A DNA stretch of 64,000 nt from Mesorhizobium wenxiniae (GTDB taxonomy: Bacteria > Pseudomonadota > Alphaproteobacteria > Rhizobiales > Rhizobiaceae): positions 237,486 through 301,485 of the forward strand of contig NZ_NPKH01000024.1 of assembly GCF_002284535.1 (NCBI RefSeq). The letters are read 5' to 3'. A model generated the notes under the pieces. The model was not told the DNA's origin. It was given only the letters and a program-made list of their open reading frames with translations, and searched no databases. Position 1 is the stretch's first letter. Each line of letters starts with the position of its first letter. The translations under genes and the position numbers were made by a program. Shown in pieces: positions 8,654 through 19,124 of this stretch.

Positions 8654-8681
8654 CGTCAGTCCCTGTCGGCCGGTCCTGACG
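8654..8681 (+). terminator. Possible weak hairpin after the sugar importer operon
   Basis: CGTCAG at 8654-8659 pairs with CTGACG at 8676-8681 across a 16-base loop. It starts six bases after the last permease stop codon, but there is no T-run after it. It could equally be a leader structure of the next gene. Confidence 0.25.
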
Positions 8682-8774
8682 AGAGCCTGCTGCAAAACAT
8701 CCCGGTTCCCATCCGGGCATTGGCCCTGTAAATCGGTCGGCGCGGTTCGGCCGTCATCATTGCGAGAGATTTGG

Positions 8775-10844
<2,070 letters not shown>

Positions 10845-10875
10845 ACTGAGCGAGGCCATTTTAGAAAATCGTGGA

Positions 10876-11688
10876 CTACCGAATCCGCGCGTCCATGATC
10901 TCGACAAAACGCGCGAAAAGACCAGCCTGCGATTTGATCTTGAGCTTGCGATAGATGTTGCGGCGGTGGACCTTTACGGTTCCCGGTACGATGCGCATCG
11001 CCCTGGCTATCGATTCCGTCGAATGTCCCTGAAGCACCAGATCGACGACATGCTTTTCGCGCGGTGTGAGCGAAAGGCTCTTCCAGATATGAGCACGTTC
11101 GAACTCGTTGACCGGCGCAATCGCCTCGTCCTGCTTCGTCTCTGCCGGTTCGTCGGCCGGAAGGGCCGGCCAGCGCAGCCTTGCGAAACCGATCACCGCC
11201 GGCGCCATGTCGCGCAGCAATCTGGCATCGGCGGTTCCGAAGGGTCCCGAAGCATGCAGTCGCATCAGCGAGACCACCAGCGCGTCTTTTCCCGGCAGCG
11301 GCACGAAGAAGCCGACCTCTTCGGCCAGTTTGGTCTGGCTATAGTAGGAGCGGTAATATTCGCTGGCATAGAAGCGGTCGGGCGCCAGCTCGCGCATGCG
11401 CCAAAAACCTTCCTTGCGCTCGACCGCCGCATGGTGGAACGGGTCGAGCAGATAAGGCCCCTCCTGATAGAGCGCGACGAAGACGTGGCTTTCGGCTGGC
11501 GAAAACGTCTCGAACAGCAGCGGCGGCCGCGAGGCGCCGCGATACCCGAAGACCACACAGTGATCGAAGCTGACATGCTGCCGCAGCCAGGTGACCATCG
11601 CCTTGCCGAAAAGCTCGCCGCTCGTCTCCCGTGTCGCAGCGATGAGCGCAGCGAGCTGGTTGTATTCGTCGCTGCGCGATACGTTCAA
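10876..11688 (-). CDS. LuxR-family transcriptional regulator
   Basis: A 270-residue regulator. The C-terminal 65 residues are a LuxR-type helix-turn-helix (SLTPREKHVVDLVLQGHSTE, then IARAMRIVPGTVKVHRRNIY). The N-terminal 190 residues are a GAF-like or autoinducer-domain-like sensor with no clear ligand motif. I place the start at TTG 11688, because AAAGGGG sits 6 bases upstream. A longer reading to 11751 would run through the inverted repeat at 11720-11745. The gene is divergent from the Pot-type importer at 11802, which it probably regulates together with itself. It is unlikely to be a quorum-sensing receptor, as no luxI-like gene is nearby. Confidence 0.8.
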   Translation of the reverse strand: MNVSRSDEYNQLAALIAATRETSGELFGKAMVTWLRQHVSFDHCVVFGYRGASRPPLLFETFSPAESHVFVALYQEGPYLLDPFHHAAVERKEGFWRMRELAPDRFYASEYYRSYYSQTKLAEEVGFFVPLPGKDALVVSLMRLHASGPFGTADARLLRDMAPAVIGFARLRWPALPADEPAETKQDEAIAPVNEFERAHIWKSLSLTPREKHVVDLVLQGHSTESIARAMRIVPGTVKVHRRNIYRKLKIKSQAGLFARFVEIMDARIR

Positions 11689-11719
11689 TTTATACCCCTT
11701 TAAATGAGAAAATAGACCA

Positions 11720-11745
11720 AGTATACCACCTGCGAGGTATATACT
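11720..11745. promoter_or_regulatory. Imperfect inverted repeat between divergent regulator and importer
   Basis: AGTATACC at 11720-11727 and GGTATATACT at 11736-11745 form an inverted repeat with an 8-base spacer and a two-base (TA) insertion in the right arm. A further TATACCCC lies at 11691-11698. The space is AT-rich compared with its surroundings and is shared by the LuxR gene and the ATPase gene, so this is a plausible operator and promoter region. Binding is inference. Confidence 0.45.
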
Positions 11746-11801
11746 AGTCACCGTTGGCTCTGATAGCGTCGTGAAAATCGCCTTCGCTGGAGCCCGCAGC
11801 T

Positions 11802-12938
11802 TTGACCGCAGTACCCGATATCGAGTTTCGCGGGGTCACCAAACGCTACGGCAGCGTGACTGCGGTCAGCGGCATCGATCTTGCCATCCCGCCATCTGCC
11901 TTTGTCGCTCTGCTCGGGCCGTCCGGCTGCGGCAAGACAACCTGCCTGCGCATGATCGGCGGCTTCGAACAGCCGAGCGAAGGTGCGGTGTTCATCCGCG
12001 GCCGCGATATGGCCGGCACGCCGCCCTACCGGCGGCCGGTCAACATGGTGTTCCAGCAATATGCGCTGTTCCCGCATCTGGATGTCGAGGACAACATCGC
12101 CTATGGGCTGCGCCAGGCGCGGCCGCGGTTGGCGTCGCGGGAGATCAGCCTGAGGGCAGGCGAGGCGCTCGCCATGGTGCGGCTTGCCGGCTACGGCCGC
12201 CGCAAGATCCACGAGCTTTCCGGTGGCCAGCAGCAGCGTGTCGCCTTGGCGCGCGCGCTGGTCAACAAGCCGGCGGTGCTGCTGCTCGACGAGCCGCTGG
12301 CGGCGCTCGACAAGAAGTTGCGCACAGACATGCAGATAGAGTTGCAGAACCTGCAGCGCGAGATCGGCATCACCTTCGTCCTTGTCACGCACGACCAGGA
12401 AGAAGCCCTGTCGATGAGCGATTTCGTCTGCGTCATGAATGGCGGGCGCATCGTCCAGCTCGGACAGCCCAGCGAAATCTATGACGAGCCCGCCGACCTG
12501 TTCGTCGCCGACTTCGTCGGCAAGACCAATCTCTTGAGCGGCAAGGTCGCCGGGCACTCGGGCAACCTCGTCGAGGTAGCGCTTGCCGACGGTACCGTCA
12601 TAGCCGCGCGCAAGCGGACTTCGCTGCGGCAGGACGAAGCCGTTGCGGTCAGCCTGCGTCCTGAATCTTTAAGCCTCGGCGCGCCGGGAAGCGGCCGGCT
12701 CAACGGCATTATCCGCAACCGGATCTTTCTGGGCTCGACCGCGGAATATGCGATCGAGGTCGGGGGTATCGGAACGCTGCTCGCCAAGGCCGATCACCTG
12801 ATCGGCAGTAAGAATCTCTTCAAGCCGGGTGAACCCGTCGCCATCGGCTTTACAGCCGGAACGCCGCTCGCGTTTCCGGACCCCAAGAACAACGGGACCA
12901 ACCAGAGGGAAAACAAACATGTCGAAATCATATCGTGA
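11802..12938 (+). CDS. Pot-type (spermidine/putrescine-like) ABC transporter ATPase, first system
   Basis: A 378-residue ATPase of the PotA/PotG type. Walker A is GPSGCGKTTCLRM, the signature is ELSGGQQQRVALARALV and Walker B is VLLLDEPLAALDKKL, followed by the switch His in VLVTHDQEEALSMSD. A TOBE-like domain fills residues 280-365. The start is TTG 11802 with GGAG ten bases upstream. The 3' end overlaps the binding-protein gene by 20 bases. Genes follow in the order ATPase, binding protein, permease, permease, a complete importer for a polyamine, opine or other amine. Confidence 0.9.
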   Translation: MTAVPDIEFRGVTKRYGSVTAVSGIDLAIPPSAFVALLGPSGCGKTTCLRMIGGFEQPSEGAVFIRGRDMAGTPPYRRPVNMVFQQYALFPHLDVEDNIAYGLRQARPRLASREISLRAGEALAMVRLAGYGRRKIHELSGGQQQRVALARALVNKPAVLLLDEPLAALDKKLRTDMQIELQNLQREIGITFVLVTHDQEEALSMSDFVCVMNGGRIVQLGQPSEIYDEPADLFVADFVGKTNLLSGKVAGHSGNLVEVALADGTVIAARKRTSLRQDEAVAVSLRPESLSLGAPGSGRLNGIIRNRIFLGSTAEYAIEVGGIGTLLAKADHLIGSKNLFKPGEPVAIGFTAGTPLAFPDPKNNGTNQRENKHVEIIS

Positions 12939-14082
12939 CGGACTGCCGATAAGCCCCGAAAAATTCGTCGATCAATTGATGCGCCTCAAGCGCGGTTCCA
13001 TCGGCCGCCGCGAATTCCTTGGCCTCACCGGTCTTGGCATCGCAACGGCGGTGATGGCCCGCGAGCTCGGCATTATGCCCTCGCCGGCCTTCGCCCAAGG
13101 GGGTCTTGGCGACCGCATGTCGATCGCCACCTGGCCCAATTACCACGACCCGGCGACGTTCGAGAATTTCAAGGCCGAGACGGGCGTCGCCGTCGAGGTC
13201 AATGTGTTCGGGTCAAACGAGGAGATGCTGGCCAAGCTGCAGGCCGGCGCTTCTGGCTGGAGCCTTTTCGTGCCGACCAACTACACGATCTCCACCTATA
13301 AGAAACTCGACATCATCGAAGCGCTCGACATGGCCAAGCTCGCCAATTTCGACGGCTCGCAACAGGACCCACGCTTCACTGGGGAAGGCACGATCGACGG
13401 CGTGGCCTACGCAGTGCCGAAGAATTGGGGCACCACCGGCTTTGCCGTCAACACCAAGAAGCTCACCAAGCCGATGACGAGCTGGAAGGAATTCTGGGAC
13501 ACGGCTATGGCGGAAGGCGACGGCCGGACCATGGTTCATGATTACCAGCTCACCACGATCGGCAATGCGCTGAAATATTTCGGCTTCTCGTTCAACTCGC
13601 TGAAGCAGGACGAACTCGCCAAGGCGGAAGAATTGCTGCTGAAGGTCAAGCCGCATCTGTTCGCGGTTTCCAGCGATTATCAGCCGTCGATGCGTGCCGG
13701 CGACGCCTGGATGACGATGTGCTGGACTAATGACGGGGCACAGCTTCACCGCGACATTCCGGAGATCGCTTATGTGATTGGCAAGGAGGGCGGCGAGATC
13801 TGGACCGACTTCTACGCCATTCCGAAGGATGCGCCCAACAAGCCCGCCGGCTATGCCCTGCTCAACTACCTGATGGACCCAAAAGTCGCGGTCAAGGAGC
13901 ACCTGGCCAACGGTGCGCCCTCCACCGATGCCCGGGTCAATGCGCTGCTGCCAAAGGAAGTGCTGGCCAATCCGATCCTCTACCCGGCGGCGGATCTGCT
14001 GAAGCCGCTGGAATTCGGTGCGGCTGCGACGCTGACCGATCCGGGCCGGGCCGAACTGATGGCGCGCTTCAAGTCGGCTTGA
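12919..14082 (+). CDS. Periplasmic binding protein, PotD/PotF-like, with Tat-type signal
   Basis: A 387-residue extracytoplasmic binding protein. Residues 28-62 hold a twin-arginine-type signal (IGRREFLGLTGLGIATAVMA, then a cut after PSPAFAQG), so it is probably exported folded. The mature protein begins MSIATWPNYHDP and has the PotD family pattern: VFGSNEEMLAKLQAGASGWS, then PKNWGTTGFAVNTK and SDYQPSMRAGDAWMTMCWTN. The ATG at 12919 has AGAGGGAAA upstream and lies inside the end of the ATPase gene. The mature protein differs strongly from the second binding protein at 23222-24286, so the two importers probably take different substrates. Confidence 0.9.
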   Translation: MSKSYRDGLPISPEKFVDQLMRLKRGSIGRREFLGLTGLGIATAVMARELGIMPSPAFAQGGLGDRMSIATWPNYHDPATFENFKAETGVAVEVNVFGSNEEMLAKLQAGASGWSLFVPTNYTISTYKKLDIIEALDMAKLANFDGSQQDPRFTGEGTIDGVAYAVPKNWGTTGFAVNTKKLTKPMTSWKEFWDTAMAEGDGRTMVHDYQLTTIGNALKYFGFSFNSLKQDELAKAEELLLKVKPHLFAVSSDYQPSMRAGDAWMTMCWTNDGAQLHRDIPEIAYVIGKEGGEIWTDFYAIPKDAPNKPAGYALLNYLMDPKVAVKEHLANGAPSTDARVNALLPKEVLANPILYPAADLLKPLEFGAAATLTDPGRAELMARFKSA

Positions 14083-14118
14083 ACCGGGCGGGCCATAGGT
14101 CCGATGCAGGCAACTCTA

Positions 14119-14156
14119 CCGGCGGGCAGATGTCCGCCGGCACCGGGGCGGTTTTT
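14119..14156 (+). promoter_or_regulatory. Two mutually exclusive hairpins between binding-protein and permease genes
   Basis: Hairpin A pairs 14119-14127 (CCGGCGGGC) with 14132-14140 (GTCCGCCGG): nine pairs including one G-U, with loop AGAT. Hairpin B pairs CCGCC at 14134-14138 with GGCGG at 14147-14151 and is followed directly by TTTTT at 14152-14156, so it resembles a terminator. The 14134-14138 strand is used by both, so only one can form. The T-run ends two bases before the permease ATG. A stem here commonly keeps binding-protein mRNA more abundant than permease mRNA; a switch is speculative. Confidence 0.5.
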
Positions 14157-14158
14157 CA

Positions 14159-15022
14159 ATGCGCAGCAATGTCCTTCGTCACAATCTCCTGACCGCGCTG
14201 CTGCTCGGTCCAGCAACCGCGTGGCTGGTGGTCTTTCTGGTCCTGCCGTTCGTCGCGATCGCCGTTTTCAGCGTCGGCCAGCGGGCGCCGGAAGGCGGCT
14301 ACCAGGCTGCTTTCACCTTGGCGCAATATGTCAATCTTCCGGCGCGGGCGACCGCCTTCTGGAATACGATGGTGCTGGCGCCGGCGGGCGCACTGGCCAG
14401 TCTTCTCGTCGCCTATCCGGTCGCCTATTACCTCGCCTTGCGCGCGCCGGAGCGGTGGCGGCTGATCCTGCTTGCGCTTGTCGTCATCCCGTTCTGGACC
14501 AGCCTACTGATGCGAACCTACGCCTGGATGTATATTCTGGGCGGGAGCGGCATCCCGGCATTGCTGGCCTATGGCGGGTTCGAAGATGTGCGGCTGATCA
14601 ACACGCCGGGCGCAGTCCTGCTCGGCATCGTCTATGGCTATCTGCCGCTGATGATCCTGCCGATCTATGTCAGCCTCGAGCGGCTCGATCGCCGGCTGCT
14701 GGAAGCCTCCGCCGACCTCGGCGCGACACCAGTCTCGACATTCCTTGGTGTGACGCTGCGGCTGTCGCTGCCGGGTGTGATGACCGGCTTCTCGCTGGTC
14801 ATGATCCTACTGCTCGGCGAATATCTGATTCCGACGCTGCTCGGCGGCGGCAAGGTCTTCTTCATCGGCAACGCGCTGGTCGACCTGTTCCTGCAATCGC
14901 GCAACTGGCCGTTCGGATCGGCAATCGCGATCACGCTGGTTCTGGTTTCGGTGGTGGTGCTGCTTGCCGCCAACCGCATTTCGACCCGGCTTTCGGGCGC
15001 GCGTCGGGTGGACCTGATCTGA
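14159..15022 (+). CDS. Pot-type ABC transporter permease, PotB-like, first system
   Basis: A 287-residue inner-membrane permease with six predicted helices, the first at residues 14-34. The cytoplasmic EAA loop is seen in LLEASADLGATPVSTFLGVT near residue 180, the contact site for the ATPase. LPFVAIAVFS and IPFWTSLLMRTYAWMYIL are typical PotB segments. The gene begins two bases after the T-run of the upstream hairpin pair, and its stop overlaps the next start by one base. It forms the channel with the PotC-like product that follows. Confidence 0.9.
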   Translation: MRSNVLRHNLLTALLLGPATAWLVVFLVLPFVAIAVFSVGQRAPEGGYQAAFTLAQYVNLPARATAFWNTMVLAPAGALASLLVAYPVAYYLALRAPERWRLILLALVVIPFWTSLLMRTYAWMYILGGSGIPALLAYGGFEDVRLINTPGAVLLGIVYGYLPLMILPIYVSLERLDRRLLEASADLGATPVSTFLGVTLRLSLPGVMTGFSLVMILLLGEYLIPTLLGGGKVFFIGNALVDLFLQSRNWPFGSAIAITLVLVSVVVLLAANRISTRLSGARRVDLI

Positions 15023-15834
15023 TGCGCGCCTTCGTCGTTGCGGTCTTTGCCTTCCTGTACCTGCCGATCGCGCTGGTGGTGCTGTTCTCCTTCAATGCCG
15101 GCCGTCACGCCAGCGAGCTCACCGGTTTTTCGGTGCAATGGTACGGCAAGGCGCTGTCGAACCCTTTCCTGGTCGAAGCGCTGAAGAACAGCCTGTTCAT
15201 CGCCACCACCAGCGCGTTGCTCGCGGCGCTGTGCGGCACGGCGGCGGCGCTTGGCCTGGCGCGTGTCGGCGCGCGGACACGGGCCATATTCGATGCGCTT
15301 TTGGGTGCTGCGATCGTAGTTCCGGGCGTCGTCATCGGCATCTCGACGCTGGTCGCGCTCGTCCAGCTATTTGGGATCGTCAATCCGTTTCTCGCATCGC
15401 TGTGGCCGAACGACCAGCCGCCACGGCTGGCGCTTGGCTACGGGTCGATCATCGCCGCGCACGGCCTGTTTTCGATGGCGCTGGTGGCGATGATCGTCGG
15501 CACACGCCTCGGCAGCCTCGACCGCAATCTGGTCGAGGCTTCGAGTGATCTTTATGCCACCCCGCTGACAACTTTCCGCAGCATCGTGTTGCCGCAGATC
15601 ATGCCGGCGGTGATCGCCGGCTTCCTGCTCGCCTTCACATTCTCCTTCGACGATTTCATCGTCGCCTTCTTCGTCGCCGGCGCGCAGACGACATTGCCGA
15701 TCTATGTCTTTGCCTCGATCCGGCGCGGGGTCACTCCGGAAATCAACGCCATCGCGACGATCGTCCTCGTCGCCTCGGTGCTGCTTGTGGTGCTTGCCCA
15801 ATGGCAACTGCGCCAACGCAAACCATCAAACTGA
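15022..15834 (+). CDS. Pot-type ABC transporter permease, PotC-like, first system
   Basis: A 270-residue permease with about six helices. The opening MRAFVVAVFAFLYLPIALVV and the EAA motif LVEASSDLYATPLTTFRSIV near residue 165 are standard for PotC. The FSFDDFIVAFFVAG segment near 205 is a family signature. Its ATG overlaps the previous stop (TGATG arrangement), so the two permeases are translationally coupled. A short-chain dehydrogenase gene follows after ten bases and is likely in the same operon. Confidence 0.9.
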   Translation: MRAFVVAVFAFLYLPIALVVLFSFNAGRHASELTGFSVQWYGKALSNPFLVEALKNSLFIATTSALLAALCGTAAALGLARVGARTRAIFDALLGAAIVVPGVVIGISTLVALVQLFGIVNPFLASLWPNDQPPRLALGYGSIIAAHGLFSMALVAMIVGTRLGSLDRNLVEASSDLYATPLTTFRSIVLPQIMPAVIAGFLLAFTFSFDDFIVAFFVAGAQTTLPIYVFASIRRGVTPEINAIATIVLVASVLLVVLAQWQLRQRKPSN

Positions 15835-15844
15835 AAGTCGCATC

Positions 15845-16606
15845 ATGATTCTGAGAGATCGCATCGCCGTGGTGACAGGCGCCGGGTCGGGCATCGGGCG
15901 CGCCGGCGCCATGATCATGGCCAGGGAAGGCGCGGTGGTGGTGATCGCCGACAGGGATCAACATGCGGGCGAAGCCACGGCTTCCGACATCCGAGCAGCC
16001 GGCGGCCGCGCCGAGGCGGTCGTTACCGATGTCGGCGAGGACGCGGCGGTCGAGCAACTCATAACGGATACACTCGGCAAACATGGTCGGATCGACATCC
16101 TGCACAACCATGCCGGGGTCCAGGTCGGCGGCACGCTGACCGAAGTCGGCGTCGACGGCATGGATGCCTCGTGGCGGATCAATGTGCGGGCGCAGTTCCT
16201 CGCTGCCAGGCTCGTCATGCCGTCGATGATCGAACAGGGCGGCGGCGTCATCCTGAATACCGCCTCGAATTCAGGTGTGTTCTACGACCGCGAGATGATC
16301 GCCTACGCAACCTCAAAACATGCCGTGGTGGCGATGACCCGGCAGATGTCGCTCGACTATGCCACGCACAATGTCCGCGTCAACGCACTCTGTCCGGGCT
16401 GGGTCGATACGCCCTTCAACGAGCCCTTCATCGCCCAGATGGGCGGGCGGGATGCGATCGAACGCTATGTCCGCACCAAGATTCCCATGCAGCGCTGGGC
16501 CAGCGCCGAAGAAATAGCCGAAGCGATCCTGTTTCTCGTCTCCGATCGCTCGTCATTCATGACCGGCCAGGCGCTGGTGATCGACGGCGGCGAAAGCATC
16601 GGCTGA
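15845..16606 (+). CDS. Short-chain dehydrogenase/reductase (SDR)
   Basis: A 253-residue classical SDR. The cofactor motif TGAGSGIG lies at residues 11-18. NHAG near 86 replaces the usual NNAG. The catalytic Ser and Tyr-xxx-Lys are in NTASNSGVFYD and AYATSKHAVV. Asp in VVIADRD after the second strand suggests NAD(H) preference. The C-terminal PGWVDTPF and GQALVIDGGES are typical. It follows the first Pot-type importer by ten bases, so the likely job is oxidising or reducing the imported compound or an alcohol derived from it. The substrate cannot be read from sequence. Confidence 0.88.
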   Translation: MILRDRIAVVTGAGSGIGRAGAMIMAREGAVVVIADRDQHAGEATASDIRAAGGRAEAVVTDVGEDAAVEQLITDTLGKHGRIDILHNHAGVQVGGTLTEVGVDGMDASWRINVRAQFLAARLVMPSMIEQGGGVILNTASNSGVFYDREMIAYATSKHAVVAMTRQMSLDYATHNVRVNALCPGWVDTPFNEPFIAQMGGRDAIERYVRTKIPMQRWASAEEIAEAILFLVSDRSSFMTGQALVIDGGESIG

Positions 16607-16638
16607 CATTTCGGGACAATGCGCCTGGCCGGGTCACC

Positions 16639-18147
16639 TCACACGTGCTTGCGGCCGCCGGCTTCGCGGAACCAGCTGTCGGGATAGGGATACCACCAGT
16701 CCTGGATCGCTGGTTTGTGGTCGATGATCACCATCTTCGAGCGGCGGAAGGCATCCAGCCCCTGGCGTCCAAGTTCGCGGCCGAGGCCCGACGCCTTCCA
16801 GCCACCGAACGGCAGTGCGTCATTGTCGATCAGCGGATTGTTGACCCAGACCATGCCGGCCTCGAGCCGCTCCGCAGCCTCATGCGCTTCGGCAAGATCG
16901 GTGGTGAAGACCGAGGCGCCGAGCCCGAACGGGCTGTCATTGGCAAGCTCTATCGCTTCATCGAAATCCTTGACCCGGTAGATCGCGGCGACCGGTCCGA
17001 AACACTCTTCGCGCACGATCGTCATGTCTGGAGTGATGCCGGTCAGGATTGTCGGCTCGTAGAACCAGCCAACATTGTGCGCCGGCGGAATGCGTCCGCC
17101 GGTGACCGCCTTGGCGCCGCTTCGGATCGCATCGTCGACCAGCCGCATGACTTTCGCCCGCGCCGCCTCGCTGACCAGCGGCCCGATCTCGGTCTTGTCG
17201 AGGCCGTTGCCGATGCGCAGCGTCCGTGTCTTCTCGGCAAACAGATCGACAAAGCGATCGTGAATGGCATCGACGACGAAGAACCGTTCGGCCGAAGTGC
17301 AGACCTGGCCGGTGAGGTGGAACGCGGCGGTGACGCTGCCGGCCGCCGCCACGTCCAGCGGGGCGTGTTGGCTGATGATCAGCGGATCGCTGCCGCCGGC
17401 CTCGATCACGCAAGGCTTCATGCGCTCGGCGCAGGCGACGGCAACGGCCTTGCCGGCGGCGACCGAGCCGGTGAAGGCGACCGCATGGGTACGGTCGGAA
17501 GCGATCAGCGCCTGTGCGGTGGCCGCCCCGCCGGGGAGGCAGGAAATCAGGCCCTCCGGCAGTGAGCGGAACACCTTGAAATAATCCAGCGTCGACAATG
17601 TCGTCGCCTCGGCCGGCTTGATCACGCAGGCATTGCCGGCGGCAAGCGAAGCGGCGACGGTCCAGCACATCAACAGGATCGGAAAGTTGTAGGGCATGAT
17701 ATGCACCGACGTGCCGTAGGGCTCGTAGCGCGCATATTGGAACGAACCGGCCTGCGTCGTGCCGGCGACCTTGCCGGCGTCGTCACGCGCCATTTCGGCG
17801 TAATAGCGGAAGATCGGTGCGCAATTGGCGATCTCGCCGATCGCTTCCGGATAGGGCTTGCCCATCTCGCGCACCATCAGCTCGGCGCAGCGCGTGAAAT
17901 CGGCCGCCTCGATAGCGTTGGCGACGGCATGCAGGTGTCTGGCGCGGCTCTTGGCGTCGAGCTTCTTCCACGCCGTTTGCGCCTTGGTCGCCGCGGTGAG
18001 CACGGCGTCGATCTCGCCATCGGCTGCGGCAGCGATGGCGCCCACGGTTTCCAGCGTCGCCGGATCGATTACTGGTTTTGCCGCACCGGTCATCGGCCGA
18101 TAATCCGGATTGACGAAAAAGGTTGGCCGGTCAGCGGAGAATTCCAT
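16639..18147 (-). CDS. NAD(P)-dependent aldehyde dehydrogenase
   Basis: A 502-residue aldehyde dehydrogenase superfamily enzyme that should turn an aldehyde into its acid. The nucleophilic Cys lies in HLTGQVCTSAERFFV near residue 290. The general base Glu is in PCVIEAGGSDPLI near 255, with EAGG replacing the usual ELGG. The cofactor site is AFTGSVAAGKAVA near 230. The length fits the succinate-semialdehyde/aminobutyraldehyde group. It is the last gene of the minus-strand series importer, glycosyltransferase, cupin, cupin, aldehyde dehydrogenase, and so could act on the aldehyde left by the FAD oxidase encoded across the divergent promoter. It converges with the SDR gene after a 32-base gap. 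Confidence 0.9.
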   Translation of the reverse strand: MEFSADRPTFFVNPDYRPMTGAAKPVIDPATLETVGAIAAAADGEIDAVLTAATKAQTAWKKLDAKSRARHLHAVANAIEAADFTRCAELMVREMGKPYPEAIGEIANCAPIFRYYAEMARDDAGKVAGTTQAGSFQYARYEPYGTSVHIMPYNFPILLMCWTVAASLAAGNACVIKPAEATTLSTLDYFKVFRSLPEGLISCLPGGAATAQALIASDRTHAVAFTGSVAAGKAVAVACAERMKPCVIEAGGSDPLIISQHAPLDVAAAGSVTAAFHLTGQVCTSAERFFVVDAIHDRFVDLFAEKTRTLRIGNGLDKTEIGPLVSEAARAKVMRLVDDAIRSGAKAVTGGRIPPAHNVGWFYEPTILTGITPDMTIVREECFGPVAAIYRVKDFDEAIELANDSPFGLGASVFTTDLAEAHEAAERLEAGMVWVNNPLIDNDALPFGGWKASGLGRELGRQGLDAFRRSKMVIIDHKPAIQDWWYPYPDSWFREAGGRKHV

Positions 18148-18166
18148 GGTCTTCCTTTCAACCCGC

Positions 18167-18511
18167 TCAGCGGATCATGTAGACCTTCTTGATCGTCTCG
18201 TGGACAGTGCAAACGCCCTTCCAGTCCTGCGGAAAGAACGCCGCAGTATCTGGTTCGATCTCGATCACCTCGCCGGATTCGTGGACATAGGTGCAGCGTC
18301 CCTCGAGGAAATGGCAGAACTCGTCGCGGGTGACATGGCAGTGCCATTTGCCTGGGGTGCAGACCCATAGCCCGCATTCGGAGCGGCCCTCCGGTCCCTT
18401 GTGCAGCAGCTTGCCGGAGGTGCGGGATTCGCCCTCGATCATGGTGGGGATGACGCCCCAGTCGACCAGGTCGGTGAGGGCGAGCGGCGATTTCATGATC
18501 GGTGTCGGCAT
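18167..18511 (-). CDS. Small cupin protein, DUF861 type (copy 1)
   Basis: A 114-residue single-domain cupin. The beta-barrel motifs are WVCTPGKWHCHVTRDEFCHF and LEGRCTYVHESGEVIEIEPD, typical of the DUF861 group that includes the cupin half of ureidoglycine aminohydrolase. It is a clear paralogue of the neighbouring cupin gene 24 bases upstream: both share LVDWG or LIDWG, LVHKGP or LLHKGP, WVCTPG and VHETI. Full metal-binding His sets are not obvious (HCH, EFCH and a late HE), so enzymatic activity is uncertain. It may bind a small ligand or handle an amine intermediate. It is co-transcribed with the aldehyde dehydrogenase. Confidence 0.82.
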   Translation of the reverse strand: MPTPIMKSPLALTDLVDWGVIPTMIEGESRTSGKLLHKGPEGRSECGLWVCTPGKWHCHVTRDEFCHFLEGRCTYVHESGEVIEIEPDTAAFFPQDWKGVCTVHETIKKVYMIR

Positions 18512-18535
18512 GTCGTGAAGCTCCAGTGGCTGGCT

Positions 18536-18886
18536 TCAGGCCAGCATGTAGATGTTGCGAATGGTTTCGTGGACGGTGCATTCACCCGCCCAGCCGGCCG
18601 GGAACATGACCACCGTGGCGGCGGAGACGTCTATCACCTCGCCGTCATCTGATCGGTAGGTCGCGCGGCCGGCAACGAAATGGCACAATTCGTCGCGCGG
18701 AATCGCCAGCCGCCAACGGCCGGGCGTGCAGACCCAGATGCCGGATTCCGGCTGGTTGTTCGGCCCCTTGTGGACCAGCCTGCCGGCCGAGTGCGAAGCA
18801 CCTTCCAGCACATTGGGCTGGGTGCCCCAGTCGATGAGGTCGGCGCGGGTGGAAGCCTGGTGGAGATGTGGCGCGGAGGAGGTCAT
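18536..18886 (-). CDS. Small cupin protein, DUF861 type (copy 2)
   Basis: A 116-residue cupin paralogous to its downstream neighbour along its whole length. Its motif is IWVCTPGRWRLAIPRDELCH, then FVAGRATYRSDDGEVIDVSA. It lacks the HCH triplet of the other copy (WRLAIP against WHCHVT), so a metal site would have to differ, and the pair may be a heterodimer with one active and one structural subunit. It lies downstream of a long palindrome that separates it from the glycosyltransferase gene. Confidence 0.8.
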   Translation of the reverse strand: MTSSAPHLHQASTRADLIDWGTQPNVLEGASHSAGRLVHKGPNNQPESGIWVCTPGRWRLAIPRDELCHFVAGRATYRSDDGEVIDVSAATVVMFPAGWAGECTVHETIRNIYMLA

Positions 18887-18937
18887 GTGGGTACTCCGTT
18901 GGTGCGACGCTCATTTTCGAGAGGCCTTCGCTCTACG

Positions 18938-19097
18938 GCGCCCCCCTCTGTCCTACCGGACATCTCCCCCACTTGGGGGGAGATCGGCAGCCTCGCCGAG
19001 AGCGCCCCATTTGCGAAGTTGGCGATGCCGAAAGCACTGATGACAGCCAATCTCCCCTCCTTGTGGGGGAGATGTCCGGCAGGACAGAGGGGGGCGC
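18938..19097. repeat. Long intergenic palindrome, 47-48 bp arms, inside the minus-strand operon
   Basis: The arms 18938-18984 and 19050-19097 are inverted copies with few differences. Each contains GCGCCCCCCTCTGTCCT, the piece CCGGACATCTCCCCCAC and a G-rich inner stem. The arms also fold locally (CTCCCCC with GGGGGGAG). The 65-base centre carries GCCTCGCCGAGAGCGCCCC. The layout looks like the RIME-like mobile palindromes of rhizobia. It lies between the glycosyltransferase and cupin genes and could stabilise or end the upstream mRNA. Confidence 0.8.
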
Positions 19098-19124
19098 GAA
19101 GGAACGCCATACCCATAAGCCCGG

